A DNA stretch of 64,000 nt from Hufsiella ginkgonis (GTDB lineage Bacteria > Bacteroidota > Bacteroidia > Sphingobacteriales > Sphingobacteriaceae). Both the position numbers and the translations under genes were made by a program. Positions 17,273 through 27,101 of this stretch are shown one piece after another. The stretch spans positions 62,001 through 126,000 of the forward strand of contig NZ_WVHS01000001.1 of the NCBI RefSeq assembly GCF_009834915.1, in the 5' to 3' direction. A model generated the notes under the pieces. The model was not told the DNA's origin and made no database searches. It saw only the letters and a program-made list of their open reading frames with translations. Numbering within the stretch: position 1 is the first letter of the stretch; each line of letters starts with the position of its first letter.

Positions 17273-19657
17273 TTATAACCTATCTTGCTCTTCTATTTCC
17301 TGCATCCGCCCGCGATTAAGCTTACCGCCCACATGCATCGTCAACGTCAGATTGACCCGTCTGCTATCCGGTTTGTTATAGTAACGATTGAGCACCAAAC
17401 TACGGACCGTCATTGCACTATAATTCATCTGGTGGAAGATATCTGAAAAGGCAACCCGGGCGTCAACCTTCTTTTTCATAAATGATTTCCGGAACCCGGC
17501 ATCAACCGATCCGTAGGCCCGGTAACGATACATACCATTGAGTGTGGGCGAAGCATAATGGCCGGTAAGCTCCATAGCAATACCTGAAGGAAGATCGATG
17601 GAATTATTGACAAGCAGGTCTACGGCAGCCTGTGCAATTCTTCGTGCCCCCGGAACGGGATAACTGGTATGGCTTAGGCCTACTGTAGAATTGACCTTCC
17701 AGGAGGATAGTATACGGAATGGCTTCACCAGCAGGAGATCATACCGGTCCTGGTGGGAGAAATTCGCACTGGAAGTAACTAAAACGTCCGGAACAGGACC
17801 TACCTGGACCGTCTGTGCGATAAAGTTTCCTGTACGGTTAACCGTTAACGTCACGATTATATCTTTATTGATAGTTCCCGTCAGTGTATAGATCCAGGCC
17901 CGTTCGGGCAGCAGATCAGGATTTCCCTGGCTGTACGCAAACTTGTCGGAGAAATACCGCACCGGGTTCAGCTTAAAGTAGGTAGGGCGGTTAATACGCC
18001 GGCTCACCGCGAGGTCCAGCCGGAACGATCCGCTTAATTCATGGCCGAGTGACAGGCTCGGAAAGAGATCCGTATAATTCCTCAGCGTCCGTACTGCACC
18101 ACTGATCGAATTACCGTCCGAATAGGTGCGCTCTATCCGGAGCCCGAGATCAACGTGCGTATTCTTCCAGCGCTTACCGGCCGACAGGTAAGCTGCCGCG
18201 ATTCGCTCCGTGTACACGAAATGGTCACTCAACGTCGGTGCCGGCACGAAACCGGAAGCCTGTAAGGAATCGTACCGAAAATCATTGTCGATCGTGACCG
18301 ACGAGTATTTAAGCCCGGCTTTTACTTTTAACTGATGGTACGGCAGCTCCATATCCGTCTTGACCGACCGGATACCGATCAGGCTTGGCTGGTGGAAGTT
18401 GAGCTGCTGGTAAGGCAGCATCTCGTAGCCGGCCGCATCGGTCCAGGTATTCCCCAGGTAACCGTCGGAATGATTGCGGTACGAAATATAATCGGCGTTC
18501 GCCGTGATAAACCTCCCATTCGTATCAAGTTGCAGCTTGTAATTAAGGTTAAATCCGTCGTTGTAATAAGGTTCCAGCTGCACATAGCGATTCCTGACTT
18601 CCGAATTACTGGTACCGGTTACTATCGTAGGCCCGCTGGCATCGCGGCTCCAATCGTCGGTGTAGCCGGTATAAAGAAACCCAACTTCCTGGTTGCCGCC
18701 TACGTTAAGCTCTATTCCGCCGCGATAAGTATAATACTTGCTTTTAATCACGTCGTTTAACCGGCGGTTAATTATAGCACCCCCGGGATTTTCCTGTTCG
18801 CCCGTCCGCTTCGCTAAAGTATGCCGGTATTCGTAACCCAGGTTACCGAAAACGTTAAAACGATCCGTTCGGATGTTGCCGGCCGTGCTTTCGCGATGCT
18901 GAAAATACCGGCCGCTACCCGCACCGCCGGTCAGATCGAGTGCATAGCCTTTGGCCGTATTTTTCTTCAATACGATATTGATGATCCCGGCATTCCCCGC
19001 GGCATCGAACTCAGCAGATGGTGTGCTGATCATCTCTATCTTGCTGATCTGCGATGCACCCATCCCCTTTAACCTGTTGGCCAGCTGGGAACCGGAAAGG
19101 TAGGTCATCTTTCCATCAACCAGGACAGTTACAGCCGAAGAGCCTTTCAACTGCAGGTTGTCATCCTGGTCGGCAGTAACGCCCGGCGCCCGCAACAAGA
19201 TGTCGAACGCCGAACTACCGGAAGCCACGGGGCTTTGCTGCACATCGAAAATGAGTTTTCCATCCTGCATTTTTAATGCCGGCGGCTTCCTGCTGATCGC
19301 TACCTCCCGGAGCTGCGCGGCTTCCGGGTGCACGATCAACGGCGGCAGCTTCATGGCAGAAACAACGCTGATTTTGGATGTCTGCATTGTTTTAAAACCT
19401 ATCCCGGCTGCAGTAATGATGTAAGTACCCGCCTGAACTGAATTAAACTGGAAGCTACCGGTCTGTGAAGTTACCGTGCGTTGAATGATGGCGCTGTCTG
19501 AACGAAGCGATATGGTGAGGGAGGGAACAGGCCTGCCTGCAGGGTTAACAACCGAACCGTTAAGCGTTACCGTGTTAGTGGTTTGGGCCTGGCTATTAAC
19601 CGTATTGTGAAGGAAGAAACTGTAAAAGATCAGGAAAAAAACGATGATAGTTCGCAC
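17273..19657 (-). CDS. TonB-dependent receptor-like outer membrane protein
   Basis: The 794-residue protein has a signal peptide (MRTIIVFFLIFYSFFLHNTV), a carboxypeptidase-regulatory-like beta-sandwich (about 28-115, with GSVVNPAGRPV and FQFNSVQAGTYIITAAG), a plug domain (about 130-235, with LLRAPGV and the strand SAVTVLVDGKMTYLSG), and a large outer-membrane beta-barrel. It fits the receptor class often annotated as outer membrane beta-barrel family protein. No TonB box is obvious. The ligand is unknown. It follows the ABC ATPase gene by 61 bp on the same strand, so it could be the last member of the long operon that starts near 26974. Confidence 0.88.
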   Translation of the reverse strand: MRTIIVFFLIFYSFFLHNTVNSQAQTTNTVTLNGSVVNPAGRPVPSLTISLRSDSAIIQRTVTSQTGSFQFNSVQAGTYIITAAGIGFKTMQTSKISVVSAMKLPPLIVHPEAAQLREVAISRKPPALKMQDGKLIFDVQQSPVASGSSAFDILLRAPGVTADQDDNLQLKGSSAVTVLVDGKMTYLSGSQLANRLKGMGASQISKIEMISTPSAEFDAAGNAGIINIVLKKNTAKGYALDLTGGAGSGRYFQHRESTAGNIRTDRFNVFGNLGYEYRHTLAKRTGEQENPGGAIINRRLNDVIKSKYYTYRGGIELNVGGNQEVGFLYTGYTDDWSRDASGPTIVTGTSNSEVRNRYVQLEPYYNDGFNLNYKLQLDTNGRFITANADYISYRNHSDGYLGNTWTDAAGYEMLPYQQLNFHQPSLIGIRSVKTDMELPYHQLKVKAGLKYSSVTIDNDFRYDSLQASGFVPAPTLSDHFVYTERIAAAYLSAGKRWKNTHVDLGLRIERTYSDGNSISGAVRTLRNYTDLFPSLSLGHELSGSFRLDLAVSRRINRPTYFKLNPVRYFSDKFAYSQGNPDLLPERAWIYTLTGTINKDIIVTLTVNRTGNFIAQTVQVGPVPDVLVTSSANFSHQDRYDLLLVKPFRILSSWKVNSTVGLSHTSYPVPGARRIAQAAVDLLVNNSIDLPSGIAMELTGHYASPTLNGMYRYRAYGSVDAGFRKSFMKKKVDARVAFSDIFHQMNYSAMTVRSLVLNRYYNKPDSRRVNLTLTMHVGGKLNRGRMQEIEEQDRL

Positions 19658-19718
19658 GGTAAATTATTAAAACGTTTTTGTACAAGAGATTACTTAGGGA
19701 CTGAACCAGGCAGGATCT

Positions 19719-20414
19719 TCAGATAGTTTCTAAATACAGTTTTTGCAGATCGTTCGCGCTGATCTCCGGGGCGCTTAGCGTATGTACCAATTCTCCCTGC
19801 CGCATAATACCCACATGGGTGCCTACGTTCACGGCGTTGAAAATATCGTGGGTAGCCATCAGCACCGATTTACCGGCCTCACCGAGGCTTTTCACAATCC
19901 CGGTGAATTCGTCGGTAGCTTTAGGATCCAGGCCGCTGGTAGGCTCATCCATAAAGATCACCTCGGCGTTCCTGGCCAGGGCGATGGCGATGCCGACCTT
20001 TTGACGCATACCTTTGCTATGGTCGGCAAGTCGCTTGCTGATCGCGTCACGCTGCAATCCCGACCGGGTGAGAAATTCTTCCAGTTGTGCCCTGTTGTAC
20101 CGGAACCCTGCGAGCCTGCTGAAGAAATCAAGGTTTTCTAACGATGTGAGATTAGGATATAACGTCACTACTTCCGGGATATAGGCGATGAGTTTTTTTG
20201 TCGCCGGGTCATTCACCTTTACTTCGATACCGTTAATCAGTGCCTTGCCCGAGGTAGCGGCTATGAACCCGAGAAAAAGGTTGATCGTGGTCGTTTTACC
20301 GGCGCCGTTCTGGCCGAGCAGGCAAAACACTTCTCCTTTGCCTACGCTCAGGTTCAGTCTATTCAGCGCGGTGTGCTGCTGATAGGTTTTGGTAAGGTTG
20401 ATTGCTTGTAACAT
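19719..20414 (-). CDS. ABC transporter ATP-binding protein
   Basis: A 231-residue ATPase of the ABC-2 exporter type. Walker A is GQNGAGKTTT near residue 35, the signature is the HSKGMRQ variant usual in this subfamily, and Walker B with the D-loop is FMDEPTSGLD near residue 157, followed by the switch histidine in MATHD. It lies 8 bp after the upstream permease gene, and with it and the next permease gene forms a complete ATPase plus two-permease transporter at the inner membrane. The direction of transport would normally be export for ABC-2 systems. The substrate is not evident. Confidence 0.95.
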   Translation of the reverse strand: MLQAINLTKTYQQHTALNRLNLSVGKGEVFCLLGQNGAGKTTTINLFLGFIAATSGKALINGIEVKVNDPATKKLIAYIPEVVTLYPNLTSLENLDFFSRLAGFRYNRAQLEEFLTRSGLQRDAISKRLADHSKGMRQKVGIAIALARNAEVIFMDEPTSGLDPKATDEFTGIVKSLGEAGKSVLMATHDIFNAVNVGTHVGIMRQGELVHTLSAPEISANDLQKLYLETI

Positions 20415-20422
20415 GAGTCAAA

Positions 20423-21757
20423 TTATTTAGTGCGTGTTTGATGAAGAAATTCGACGAAAGAGAGGCGATGCAGCAGTTCGTCGTCCGTCATCCAGGCATC
20501 GGCGAACACCTTGGCGGTCAGCGATTCTTTCAGTACCTGTACATAAGCCCTGGCGCTTTTTACGTAGGCGATGTAGCTTTCCAGGTCGGTACCTACTACC
20601 GCGTTCAGCTCTCGCTGGCACATGATCACAGGGTTAAAAAAATTACCCCAGGCCAGGAAGGCTTCACGCAACCGCATTTCATGGATATATCGTTCAAGCA
20701 GAGGGTCGGCGCTGCGGTCGCTCAGGTTACCGTAAACTACGTAAAGCTTGTTTGCTATGGCAGGCATACTTGTGTCGGTATCCGCGTATTGGGGATAGTA
20801 ACGGAAGAATTCCCGGAGCTTGGCTGCCTTTACGGCCGGATCATCGGGCATCTGGACACGCCGGATGTAATTGCTGAAAATTTCAGCTGTAACGGGATAT
20901 TTTGTCGTGGCAACGGTGTTGAATATGGCAGGGAGTGCGATAGTAAGCAGTATCCAGCAGGCCGTAAGCGCAATAGCATTCACCACGGATGTCTTTCTAA
21001 GCCTGCAAACCACGTAACAAAGCAAGAACCAGCTCGCCAAGTACGCATTGCATGACCCTACGATCCTAAGCCAATCTATGATCCGGGGATGATCGGCCAC
21101 GATTAAGGCAACGACCAATATACCGTTCAGGACCACCGACACAATAACCCAATTGAACAGGAATTTCCCAGTAACAAGCGTTACGGCCGATCTTGCAAGG
21201 CTAACAATAGCCAGGGTACCCGATTCCTTTTCCGACGACCAGGCATCAAACGTCAGGGCGATGATCCATAGCGGGAACAGGAGCACGATCACGAACGCCA
21301 GGTCAAAGTTCCCGTACAGCTGCCGCAGCGGGCTGCTGACCTCGTTTTTAAAGAAACGCATGTAGAAGCTGTAAGGCTCCAGCTCATGGTAATACGGATA
21401 CACGTCGCGATTACCTGCCGAAAGAAATGCGAAGCTGCCCGGTTCCCAATAGGAAGTCCATCGCTTATAGGGCGACGTGATGGTGGAAGTGGCGCTGGCC
21501 AGGCGGCGCAGGGCGATCTTTCCGTCCGCCGATGCAGTATCCGTTGTGTGTATTTGTGCGACCACGCTGCGGAATACCGAATCTTCGCTGGCAAGCGCGC
21601 GATCGATATTCCGGCGTTGGTCGCGGATGAGCGAGCTGCCGTTAAATATAGCGTATAGAGAAACGGCGAGCAGGCCCAACAGGCTCAGGCGGAACGCCCG
21701 GGTAGGCCACGCTTTCTTCCATTCGAAGTGAAAGATGGTTATAATCGTGTTCATCAA
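20423..21757 (-). CDS. ABC-2 type permease (DUF3526-like), second copy
   Basis: The 444-residue membrane protein has an N-terminal membrane segment (about 22-40), a large extracytoplasmic loop of ~120 residues, and then five or so membrane segments, the layout of DUF3526 ABC-2 permeases. It contains the loop motif FDAWSSEKESGTLAIVSLARSAVTLVTGK, the coupling-helix pattern found also in the upstream paralogue (there NTVLAERNAGTLALMKSSG). Its ATG overlaps the end of the upstream permease gene by 4 bp, so the two are translationally coupled and probably form a heterodimer. Confidence 0.88.
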   Translation of the reverse strand: MMNTIITIFHFEWKKAWPTRAFRLSLLGLLAVSLYAIFNGSSLIRDQRRNIDRALASEDSVFRSVVAQIHTTDTASADGKIALRRLASATSTITSPYKRWTSYWEPGSFAFLSAGNRDVYPYYHELEPYSFYMRFFKNEVSSPLRQLYGNFDLAFVIVLLFPLWIIALTFDAWSSEKESGTLAIVSLARSAVTLVTGKFLFNWVIVSVVLNGILVVALIVADHPRIIDWLRIVGSCNAYLASWFLLCYVVCRLRKTSVVNAIALTACWILLTIALPAIFNTVATTKYPVTAEIFSNYIRRVQMPDDPAVKAAKLREFFRYYPQYADTDTSMPAIANKLYVVYGNLSDRSADPLLERYIHEMRLREAFLAWGNFFNPVIMCQRELNAVVGTDLESYIAYVKSARAYVQVLKESLTAKVFADAWMTDDELLHRLSFVEFLHQTRTK

Positions 21758-23172
21758 ACTTTACGGGCTATGAGGTAAATGCAAGACCAGGACAATACGG
21801 CCAGGACCGCCAGGCAAAACAGGTCGACAACATATCCGCTAAGCGATTCGAGCGGCCCCGATGGACGGAAGCGGAACGGTGCTACCCGGTCGAAGACCTC
21901 ACGACCTACCTTATAGATCCCGAATTCGTTCTCTTTCGAATGTTCTGCCATATCGGTGTTCATTAATTGCACGAAATTCATCCGGTAAGCCTCGGCAGCC
22001 TGGCGAAACAACCGGTCGTTAACCGGATCAGTATTGCAGATGGCCATGGAAAGATTTTTGACGCTCAGCAGCGGATCAAGGATGCCGGCGAAGGACAGCA
22101 GGTGCTGTTGCTGCCGTAAAATTTCATCTACCCTGCGGAAATGCTCCCGGTAAACCCTGCTGCTGTACTTCTCCCCCTCTACCATTACAACGCCTTCGAT
22201 ATTCACTGGCAACTGGCTGGTCGTGGTGGCGCCGTATTTTTTTAAAAATGAATCGATGAGCATTTTTGCACGCTGATCGCTGGTATTGTGTCCGTCGAGC
22301 CCGTTCAGAATGTCCTCCCGGATCGCGTTCTTCACCAGTGTATTCGACGGCAGCGGATGCAGGACGCCGGAAATATTTCCCAGCAGCTTTGGCCAAACCA
22401 CACAGGCGAAAATCCAGATACCGGTGAGCGCCAGCAGGCTTTGTTTGAGCGAGCGGCTGCGGGCGGAAACGCCGACGGCGATAACCAGCAGCACCAGGTA
22501 ATACAGGAGATGAAAAAGAAGCATCAGCCCGAGTTTTACCAAGTCTGGGATACCAAACGGTATGCTGCTCGCTGTCAATAGAATCACCGAAATAAGAGAA
22601 AGTACCGCAAGGGCCGCCGAAACCAATAACAACGGGGCGAGCACTTTCCCCCTGATCATCGTCGCCGGCTTGATCCCGCTGCTTTTCATCAGCGCCAGGG
22701 TACCGGCATTGCGTTCTGCAAGTACTGTATTGAACGTAAGTGCGAACAGGAACAAAGGAATGACCACCTGCAGCAGCAGGGCGATGTTGAAGCTGCCAAA
22801 ACGCACCAGGCTCGAAGAACTTTGCGCCGGTGAAAACAGCACATCGTTCTGCCGGTGCGCCTCCAGGTATACGTACGTCCCTGTGTACATATCGGTACCG
22901 TTATCGAAAATCGACAGGGGATTTACGTGCTTAAAGGCAAAGTTGCCGAAATGGGCTGCGATATGCGGATGCTTTCGCTCCTGGCCCAGCCAGTTCTCCC
23001 GGCTTTGGCTGGCGGCTCCTTCCCGTATACGGGCGGTAGAATGGTACCACACTATTCCTGCGTATAGCGCAAAGACCCACAACACTACCAATATCGCGAT
23101 AAACCCGTGGACCAGCCGGTTGCGCTTCCATTCGCGAAACTGGTGGCCGATGATCAATCCCAGGGTATCCAT
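21754..23172 (-). CDS. ABC-2 type permease (DUF3526-like), first copy
   Basis: This 472-residue inner-membrane protein has the same plan as its downstream paralogue: one N-terminal membrane helix (about 25-43), a large periplasmic loop, and a cluster of C-terminal helices, with LAERNAGTLALMKSSGIKPATMIRGK as the likely ATPase contact. Pairs of such permeases with one ATPase are known near TonB receptors in Bacteroidota. It begins 20 bp after the DUF4374-like lipoprotein gene and ends in a 4-bp overlap with the next permease gene, which argues strongly for an operon. Confidence 0.88.
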   Translation of the reverse strand: MDTLGLIIGHQFREWKRNRLVHGFIAILVVLWVFALYAGIVWYHSTARIREGAASQSRENWLGQERKHPHIAAHFGNFAFKHVNPLSIFDNGTDMYTGTYVYLEAHRQNDVLFSPAQSSSSLVRFGSFNIALLLQVVIPLFLFALTFNTVLAERNAGTLALMKSSGIKPATMIRGKVLAPLLLVSAALAVLSLISVILLTASSIPFGIPDLVKLGLMLLFHLLYYLVLLVIAVGVSARSRSLKQSLLALTGIWIFACVVWPKLLGNISGVLHPLPSNTLVKNAIREDILNGLDGHNTSDQRAKMLIDSFLKKYGATTTSQLPVNIEGVVMVEGEKYSSRVYREHFRRVDEILRQQQHLLSFAGILDPLLSVKNLSMAICNTDPVNDRLFRQAAEAYRMNFVQLMNTDMAEHSKENEFGIYKVGREVFDRVAPFRFRPSGPLESLSGYVVDLFCLAVLAVLSWSCIYLIARKV

Positions 23173-23192
23173 ATTTTTCTGGTTATAGGTGA

Positions 23193-24395
23193 CTAATTGA
23201 TCTTCGCAAAACCGTTGCAGCCGCCGGAAGCGAGGTCGAACTCCTTTTTCACGGCGCCGCCGCTGATTGTGTAAGAGTATACCGAGTTCGACGAGGCACC
23301 CGCAGCATTGAAATAGATCTTTCCGTCGCCGAACGAAGTAGCGAACGCATCGTTCCCAAAGAATTTAGGGATGGCGGCAGAAATATTGCCGGAAGTTGTT
23401 TTTGCCGCCAGGTCAATCTTATAATACGAGCACGTAGCTACCGAATTGTAATTCGCGTCCAGGTCGAACGGATAGGCTACGGCGTCATCAAACCGCACGG
23501 TGAATACGTTACCGCTGCCAAAATATAAGATCCCGAAACATGGCTTTCCGGTCGCTGTATTCAGGTCAAAGAAATACGACGCATCGAAATCCGTAGTACC
23601 GCTTTTTATTCGCAGGATGCCGCTCGGTTTGCTACCGAAGGCGTATCCCATTACATAAATATCGCCGGAGGCATCTTTCACCAGGCTATTGGGTTGGAAG
23701 GATGCTTCCGAACCGCCATTCCAGATCATCGTGCTGCGTGTGTCCGACACTTGTTTGAGCACTTTCCCGGTGCTGAGCTCGATGATGGTCACGTAGAGCT
23801 TACTTTCCAGCGGATCGCCAGCCTTATTCAGATAAGTGGTGCCCATATACAGGTACCCATCCCGGTGTACAAGGCCCTGGTAGTATAATTCTGCCGCATC
23901 GGTCCGCTGGATAGTTGCCAGGTCGATGGTCGAAGTAACGGTCATCGCGGTGGGGTTGAATTTGATCAGTTTTGGCACAGAACCGTACCCTGCCACCGTC
24001 GCGTATGCCTCGGTATCACTGATAAAATCCACCGAACCAATGGTCTTCAAGCCTGCTACCGCGAATGACCCAAGCTCTTTGGGTTTTCCGGTTTCATCAA
24101 ACCCGAATTTTTTCAGGGTAGCCGGCGCCCCGAAGTTGTTCTGGAAAATGTATTTCCCGTATTTAAAAATGATTCCCGAACTGGCTGATTCGTTGGCATT
24201 CGCCGTACCGAGCGTACCCGTCGGGAAATCGTGCGTACCGAACAGGTAAGTGGTTTGATTCGGGTAGGTTCCGCCGGTCACGCTCAAGGCGTAATTGACC
24301 TGGTTGGGGTTAACCGGTTCGTCGGTTTTGCTTTTCTTACAGGCCTGGAAAATAATCATAGATAATGCGAGGATGGATAGGATAATTCGTTTCAT
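23193..24395 (-). CDS. DUF4374-like lipoprotein
   Basis: The product has a lipoprotein signal with the lipobox FQAC (MKRIILSILALSMIIFQAC), and a mature region of ~380 residues with repeated beta-strand modules suggesting a beta-propeller, as in DUF4374 proteins. I start at the second ATG (24395), two codons inside the open frame, because it gives the standard lipoprotein N-terminus. DUF4374 proteins are commonly encoded beside siderophore-type TonB receptors; this one lies 20 bp after such a receptor gene and 20 bp before the ABC permeases. It probably sits in the outer membrane as a substrate-handling partner, but the ligand is unknown. Confidence 0.82.
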   Translation of the reverse strand: MKRIILSILALSMIIFQACKKSKTDEPVNPNQVNYALSVTGGTYPNQTTYLFGTHDFPTGTLGTANANESASSGIIFKYGKYIFQNNFGAPATLKKFGFDETGKPKELGSFAVAGLKTIGSVDFISDTEAYATVAGYGSVPKLIKFNPTAMTVTSTIDLATIQRTDAAELYYQGLVHRDGYLYMGTTYLNKAGDPLESKLYVTIIELSTGKVLKQVSDTRSTMIWNGGSEASFQPNSLVKDASGDIYVMGYAFGSKPSGILRIKSGTTDFDASYFFDLNTATGKPCFGILYFGSGNVFTVRFDDAVAYPFDLDANYNSVATCSYYKIDLAAKTTSGNISAAIPKFFGNDAFATSFGDGKIYFNAAGASSNSVYSYTISGGAVKKEFDLASGGCNGFAKIN

Positions 24396-24415
24396 GTGCA
24401 TGTTTATTGATTCGT

Positions 24416-26533
24416 TTATTTTTTTTGATTGAGGTAAAGCCTGGTCTTCAGGCTGAATGAACGCCCGGGAAGCTGCGACCGGAAATTGTCGTAGGTCCTG
24501 GCATCAGCCAGGTTGTAGGATTCGAAGGAAAAAGTGAGTTTCGGAAAAGAAAGCGATACGCCGGCGTTCTGCAGCAGTTGCTGTGGGATCACGTGCTTTT
24601 GCGCCGGATCGCCATCGATCTCCCAATAGAGGAAATAGTCGTGGGTATAGTTTAAGGCGTACCACGCGGAGAGCCCGGCTTTTTTACCGGCTCCGTGACG
24701 GTTAAACGATAGCCCGGTATTGCCCAGCAGGTAAGGAATGTTCGGGATTCTTTGGTCCTTATAGCGTTCGTTCGGGATGCCTTCGTTCTCGATGGTCGAT
24801 TGGTTGCGCAGGTCCTGGTAAGTGGCGTTTGCATTCAGCACAAATCCTTTTGGCAGCCGGTAGTTCGCTGATATTTCCACACCCTGTACACGGGCTCGTA
24901 GCAAGTTATAGGTTTTCGCACTTCCCTGGCTGTTGGGTACGAGAAAGATCAGGTGGTCCACATCGCGCAGGAAACCGCCGGCCTCGGCATCGAAGTGATC
25001 GCCGCGGTACAGCACGTTCAGGTTTAGATTGTTGCTTTCCTCGGCTTTTAGAGACGGATTGGGGTTCAGCAGCATCAGATCGCCGAAGGCTTCTTCCACG
25101 TCGGGCAAGCGAATAGCATGTTCGAACGATGCTTTCAAGAGGAACCCTTTCCCGGCGTCGAAAGCCGTTGCGGCGCTGTAACCCCAATAAGAATTATGCT
25201 GTATGATCGTTGTGCGCTTATCAAACTGGATACTGAAACCGTCCATCCGCGCATAGAAATTCTTAACGCCCGCGCTCCATTTGAGCCGCTCTCCGCTGTT
25301 ATCCTCGAAACCCGCGCCAAGCACGTTCTTTAATTGTGAGGAGGGGGCGCTGTAAAGGTCATCGCCGGTTAGCCGGGCGGCTAGTTCGTCTTTCCCGGTC
25401 CGGCGGTACCGGTTGAGCGTCGAGCTGGCGATAAACCTGGATTGTTTACTGAGCCACCAGCTTGCGCTGAGCCGTGCTGCGTAGGCATCGGTATAGGTGT
25501 TGCGCATGGCGGCCGGGCCAAGTTCAGCGCCTTTAAGCCTGCGGTCGGCGATGCGGCCGTCCCAGGTGATCACGTTTGCACTAGTGTCGGTGAAGGTGCC
25601 GTGCACCCGGCTTGCTGATAGAAAACCAGATAAGCTAAGGTGGCTAAATAAACCACTCTTTTGGTACTTCAAAGTGCCGGCGGTTAGCCCTTCGGCATAA
25701 GTGGCATGGGCATAGGGCTGCGACATGGTCAGGTTGTTCTGCAGTTCACGGTCGAGACCGTTGCGCGAAAGACTAAAGGAAAGCTCATCCGCCCATGGCA
25801 GCATGCGCAACCCGGCTTCCGCCTTTACTACGTAATTTTTATAGCGATCATGAAAACGCTTCACCCGGATGGTCTCCAGTTGACTGGACGCATTTATATT
25901 GGCGGCATCAACCTGGTAATTATTCCTGGCGTAACCGGAATAAGCACGAACAACCGTATAAAGTCTATCCGACCAGTTTTTCCTGCCGGAAAGGTTCACC
26001 TTGTGCGTGCCGAATGAGCTCAGGCCGTACGAGGCATCGAAATAATCATCACGATCCTTCCGGGTCACGATATTTATGGCGCCCCCCAATATGTCCGCAC
26101 CGAGATCAACCGGGATCACGCCTTTATAGATTTCGACCCGTTCGATCTGTTCTACAGGAAGGTTATTAATACCCGTAGTTTCGCCGAGGTTATCCAGCGG
26201 GAGACCATCGAGAAAGAACTTGAGCTGCTTACCGGTGCTTCCGTTGATAAAGAAGTCGACTCGTGAGCCGTAGCCGCCGTCCTGCTTTACTTTAACGCCC
26301 GGTGTACTGCGTAAAAGCTGTACCGGTGTGGTATTGGTGCTGTAATAAGGCTTCAGGTCGATTACGGTCACGTTGCCGGGACTCTGCCTCAGCAAACGTG
26401 CAGCATTACCGGTCAGCGAGACTTCGCTCAGCTTCCGCGTAGTATCGGGAAGGCGGTCCGCAGCATCACCCTTCACTTGTGCGCAAACGGGTATGGCGAA
26501 CAGCATGAGCAATCCTTGAATTGCTTTTCGCAT
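24416..26533 (-). CDS. TonB-dependent receptor (siderophore/metal type)
   Basis: The start is the ATG at 26531-26533, which gives a clean signal peptide (MRKAIQGLLMLFAIPVCAQ); a longer frame exists but its first 23 codons look random. There is no carboxypeptidase-like domain, so the plug comes first (about 45-160), with the motifs LRSTPGVKVKQ, FFLDGLPLDNLG and the strand VERVEIYKGVIPVDLGAD. The barrel follows and ends in the aromatic C-terminus TRLYLNQKK. This architecture is closer to siderophore, metal or cobalamin receptors than to SusC. It is the second gene of the operon running from 26974 to 19719 or 17273. Confidence 0.9.
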   Translation of the reverse strand: MRKAIQGLLMLFAIPVCAQVKGDAADRLPDTTRKLSEVSLTGNAARLLRQSPGNVTVIDLKPYYSTNTTPVQLLRSTPGVKVKQDGGYGSRVDFFINGSTGKQLKFFLDGLPLDNLGETTGINNLPVEQIERVEIYKGVIPVDLGADILGGAINIVTRKDRDDYFDASYGLSSFGTHKVNLSGRKNWSDRLYTVVRAYSGYARNNYQVDAANINASSQLETIRVKRFHDRYKNYVVKAEAGLRMLPWADELSFSLSRNGLDRELQNNLTMSQPYAHATYAEGLTAGTLKYQKSGLFSHLSLSGFLSASRVHGTFTDTSANVITWDGRIADRRLKGAELGPAAMRNTYTDAYAARLSASWWLSKQSRFIASSTLNRYRRTGKDELAARLTGDDLYSAPSSQLKNVLGAGFEDNSGERLKWSAGVKNFYARMDGFSIQFDKRTTIIQHNSYWGYSAATAFDAGKGFLLKASFEHAIRLPDVEEAFGDLMLLNPNPSLKAEESNNLNLNVLYRGDHFDAEAGGFLRDVDHLIFLVPNSQGSAKTYNLLRARVQGVEISANYRLPKGFVLNANATYQDLRNQSTIENEGIPNERYKDQRIPNIPYLLGNTGLSFNRHGAGKKAGLSAWYALNYTHDYFLYWEIDGDPAQKHVIPQQLLQNAGVSLSFPKLTFSFESYNLADARTYDNFRSQLPGRSFSLKTRLYLNQKK

Positions 26534-26623
26534 GTTAAAAATGAGTAAGAAATAAATGAAGATGATGCCGCATCCGTGAACGGAGCGGTTTACGCCCGAC
26601 AAGCGATCCTCAGCCGTTTGCGG

Positions 26624-26974
26624 CTAAGCGAACAGGTTGTTACCGGCCGGCGGCCCCTTATTGGTAAAAGAAGGAAGGGAGGGTTTAAGAAGAAATGGCT
26701 GAAACGGCTGTTGATAGATAACGATACCATTTGGTGGTACAGCTATCGAAAACTGTGGGCTTGTAAAGGATTGATACGGCTGTTTATGCAGCAGGAAATC
26801 GCAAATACTACAGGCTTTTGAGGAAGCTCCTTTGGTATACGACAACCCATCCGGCGTTTTACAACCCGCATGATGGTGAACGGCCTGCACGACCATCATG
26901 CCCGCGAAAACGAAAAGCAAGCCGAATGCGCACATTCGTTTAAGAAGAGGGTAAGCCTTATTCGATATTTTCAC
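26624..26974 (-). CDS. Small membrane-anchored protein with CxICDxxxHKQP motif
   Basis: The 116-residue protein has one N-terminal membrane segment (about 15-32), then HHHAGC, then CSICDFLLHKQPY, and a hydrophobic C-terminus ending in a short GPPA element. Histidines and cysteines in such spacing suggest metal binding at the periplasmic face. The start is uncertain: GTG at 26974 gives 116 residues, while ATG at 26935 would remove 13 residues and leave room for the promoter/operator just upstream. A paralogue with CRICDYYVHKQP lies at 29.7 kb. It is the first gene ahead of the TonB receptor, 90 bp away. Function unknown; metal handling is inference. Confidence 0.75.
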   Translation of the reverse strand: MKISNKAYPLLKRMCAFGLLFVFAGMMVVQAVHHHAGCKTPDGLSYTKGASSKACSICDFLLHKQPYQSFTSPQFSIAVPPNGIVIYQQPFQPFLLKPSLPSFTNKGPPAGNNLFA

Positions 26975-26995
26975 AATTACATCAAAGTTGCATTT
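26975..26995 (-). promoter_or_regulatory. Degenerate copy of the TTGCATTT palindrome
   Basis: The 21-bp site keeps one full half-site (TTGCATTT on the plus strand) and a weak other half (AATTACA). It abuts the GTG start of the small CxICD gene, and TAATTGTG, one base off a -7 element, overlaps it on the minus strand. Repressor binding here would shut off the whole receptor/ABC operon. Confidence 0.45.
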
Positions 26996-27101
26996 AAAAA
27001 TTCACACTTACAAACTGCCGGATAAACAAAATGTAATAATCGAGTGACGAACATTAAATTGTAAGACTACTCTTGATGACAAGTCCAAAGGTAAGCGACA
27101 C

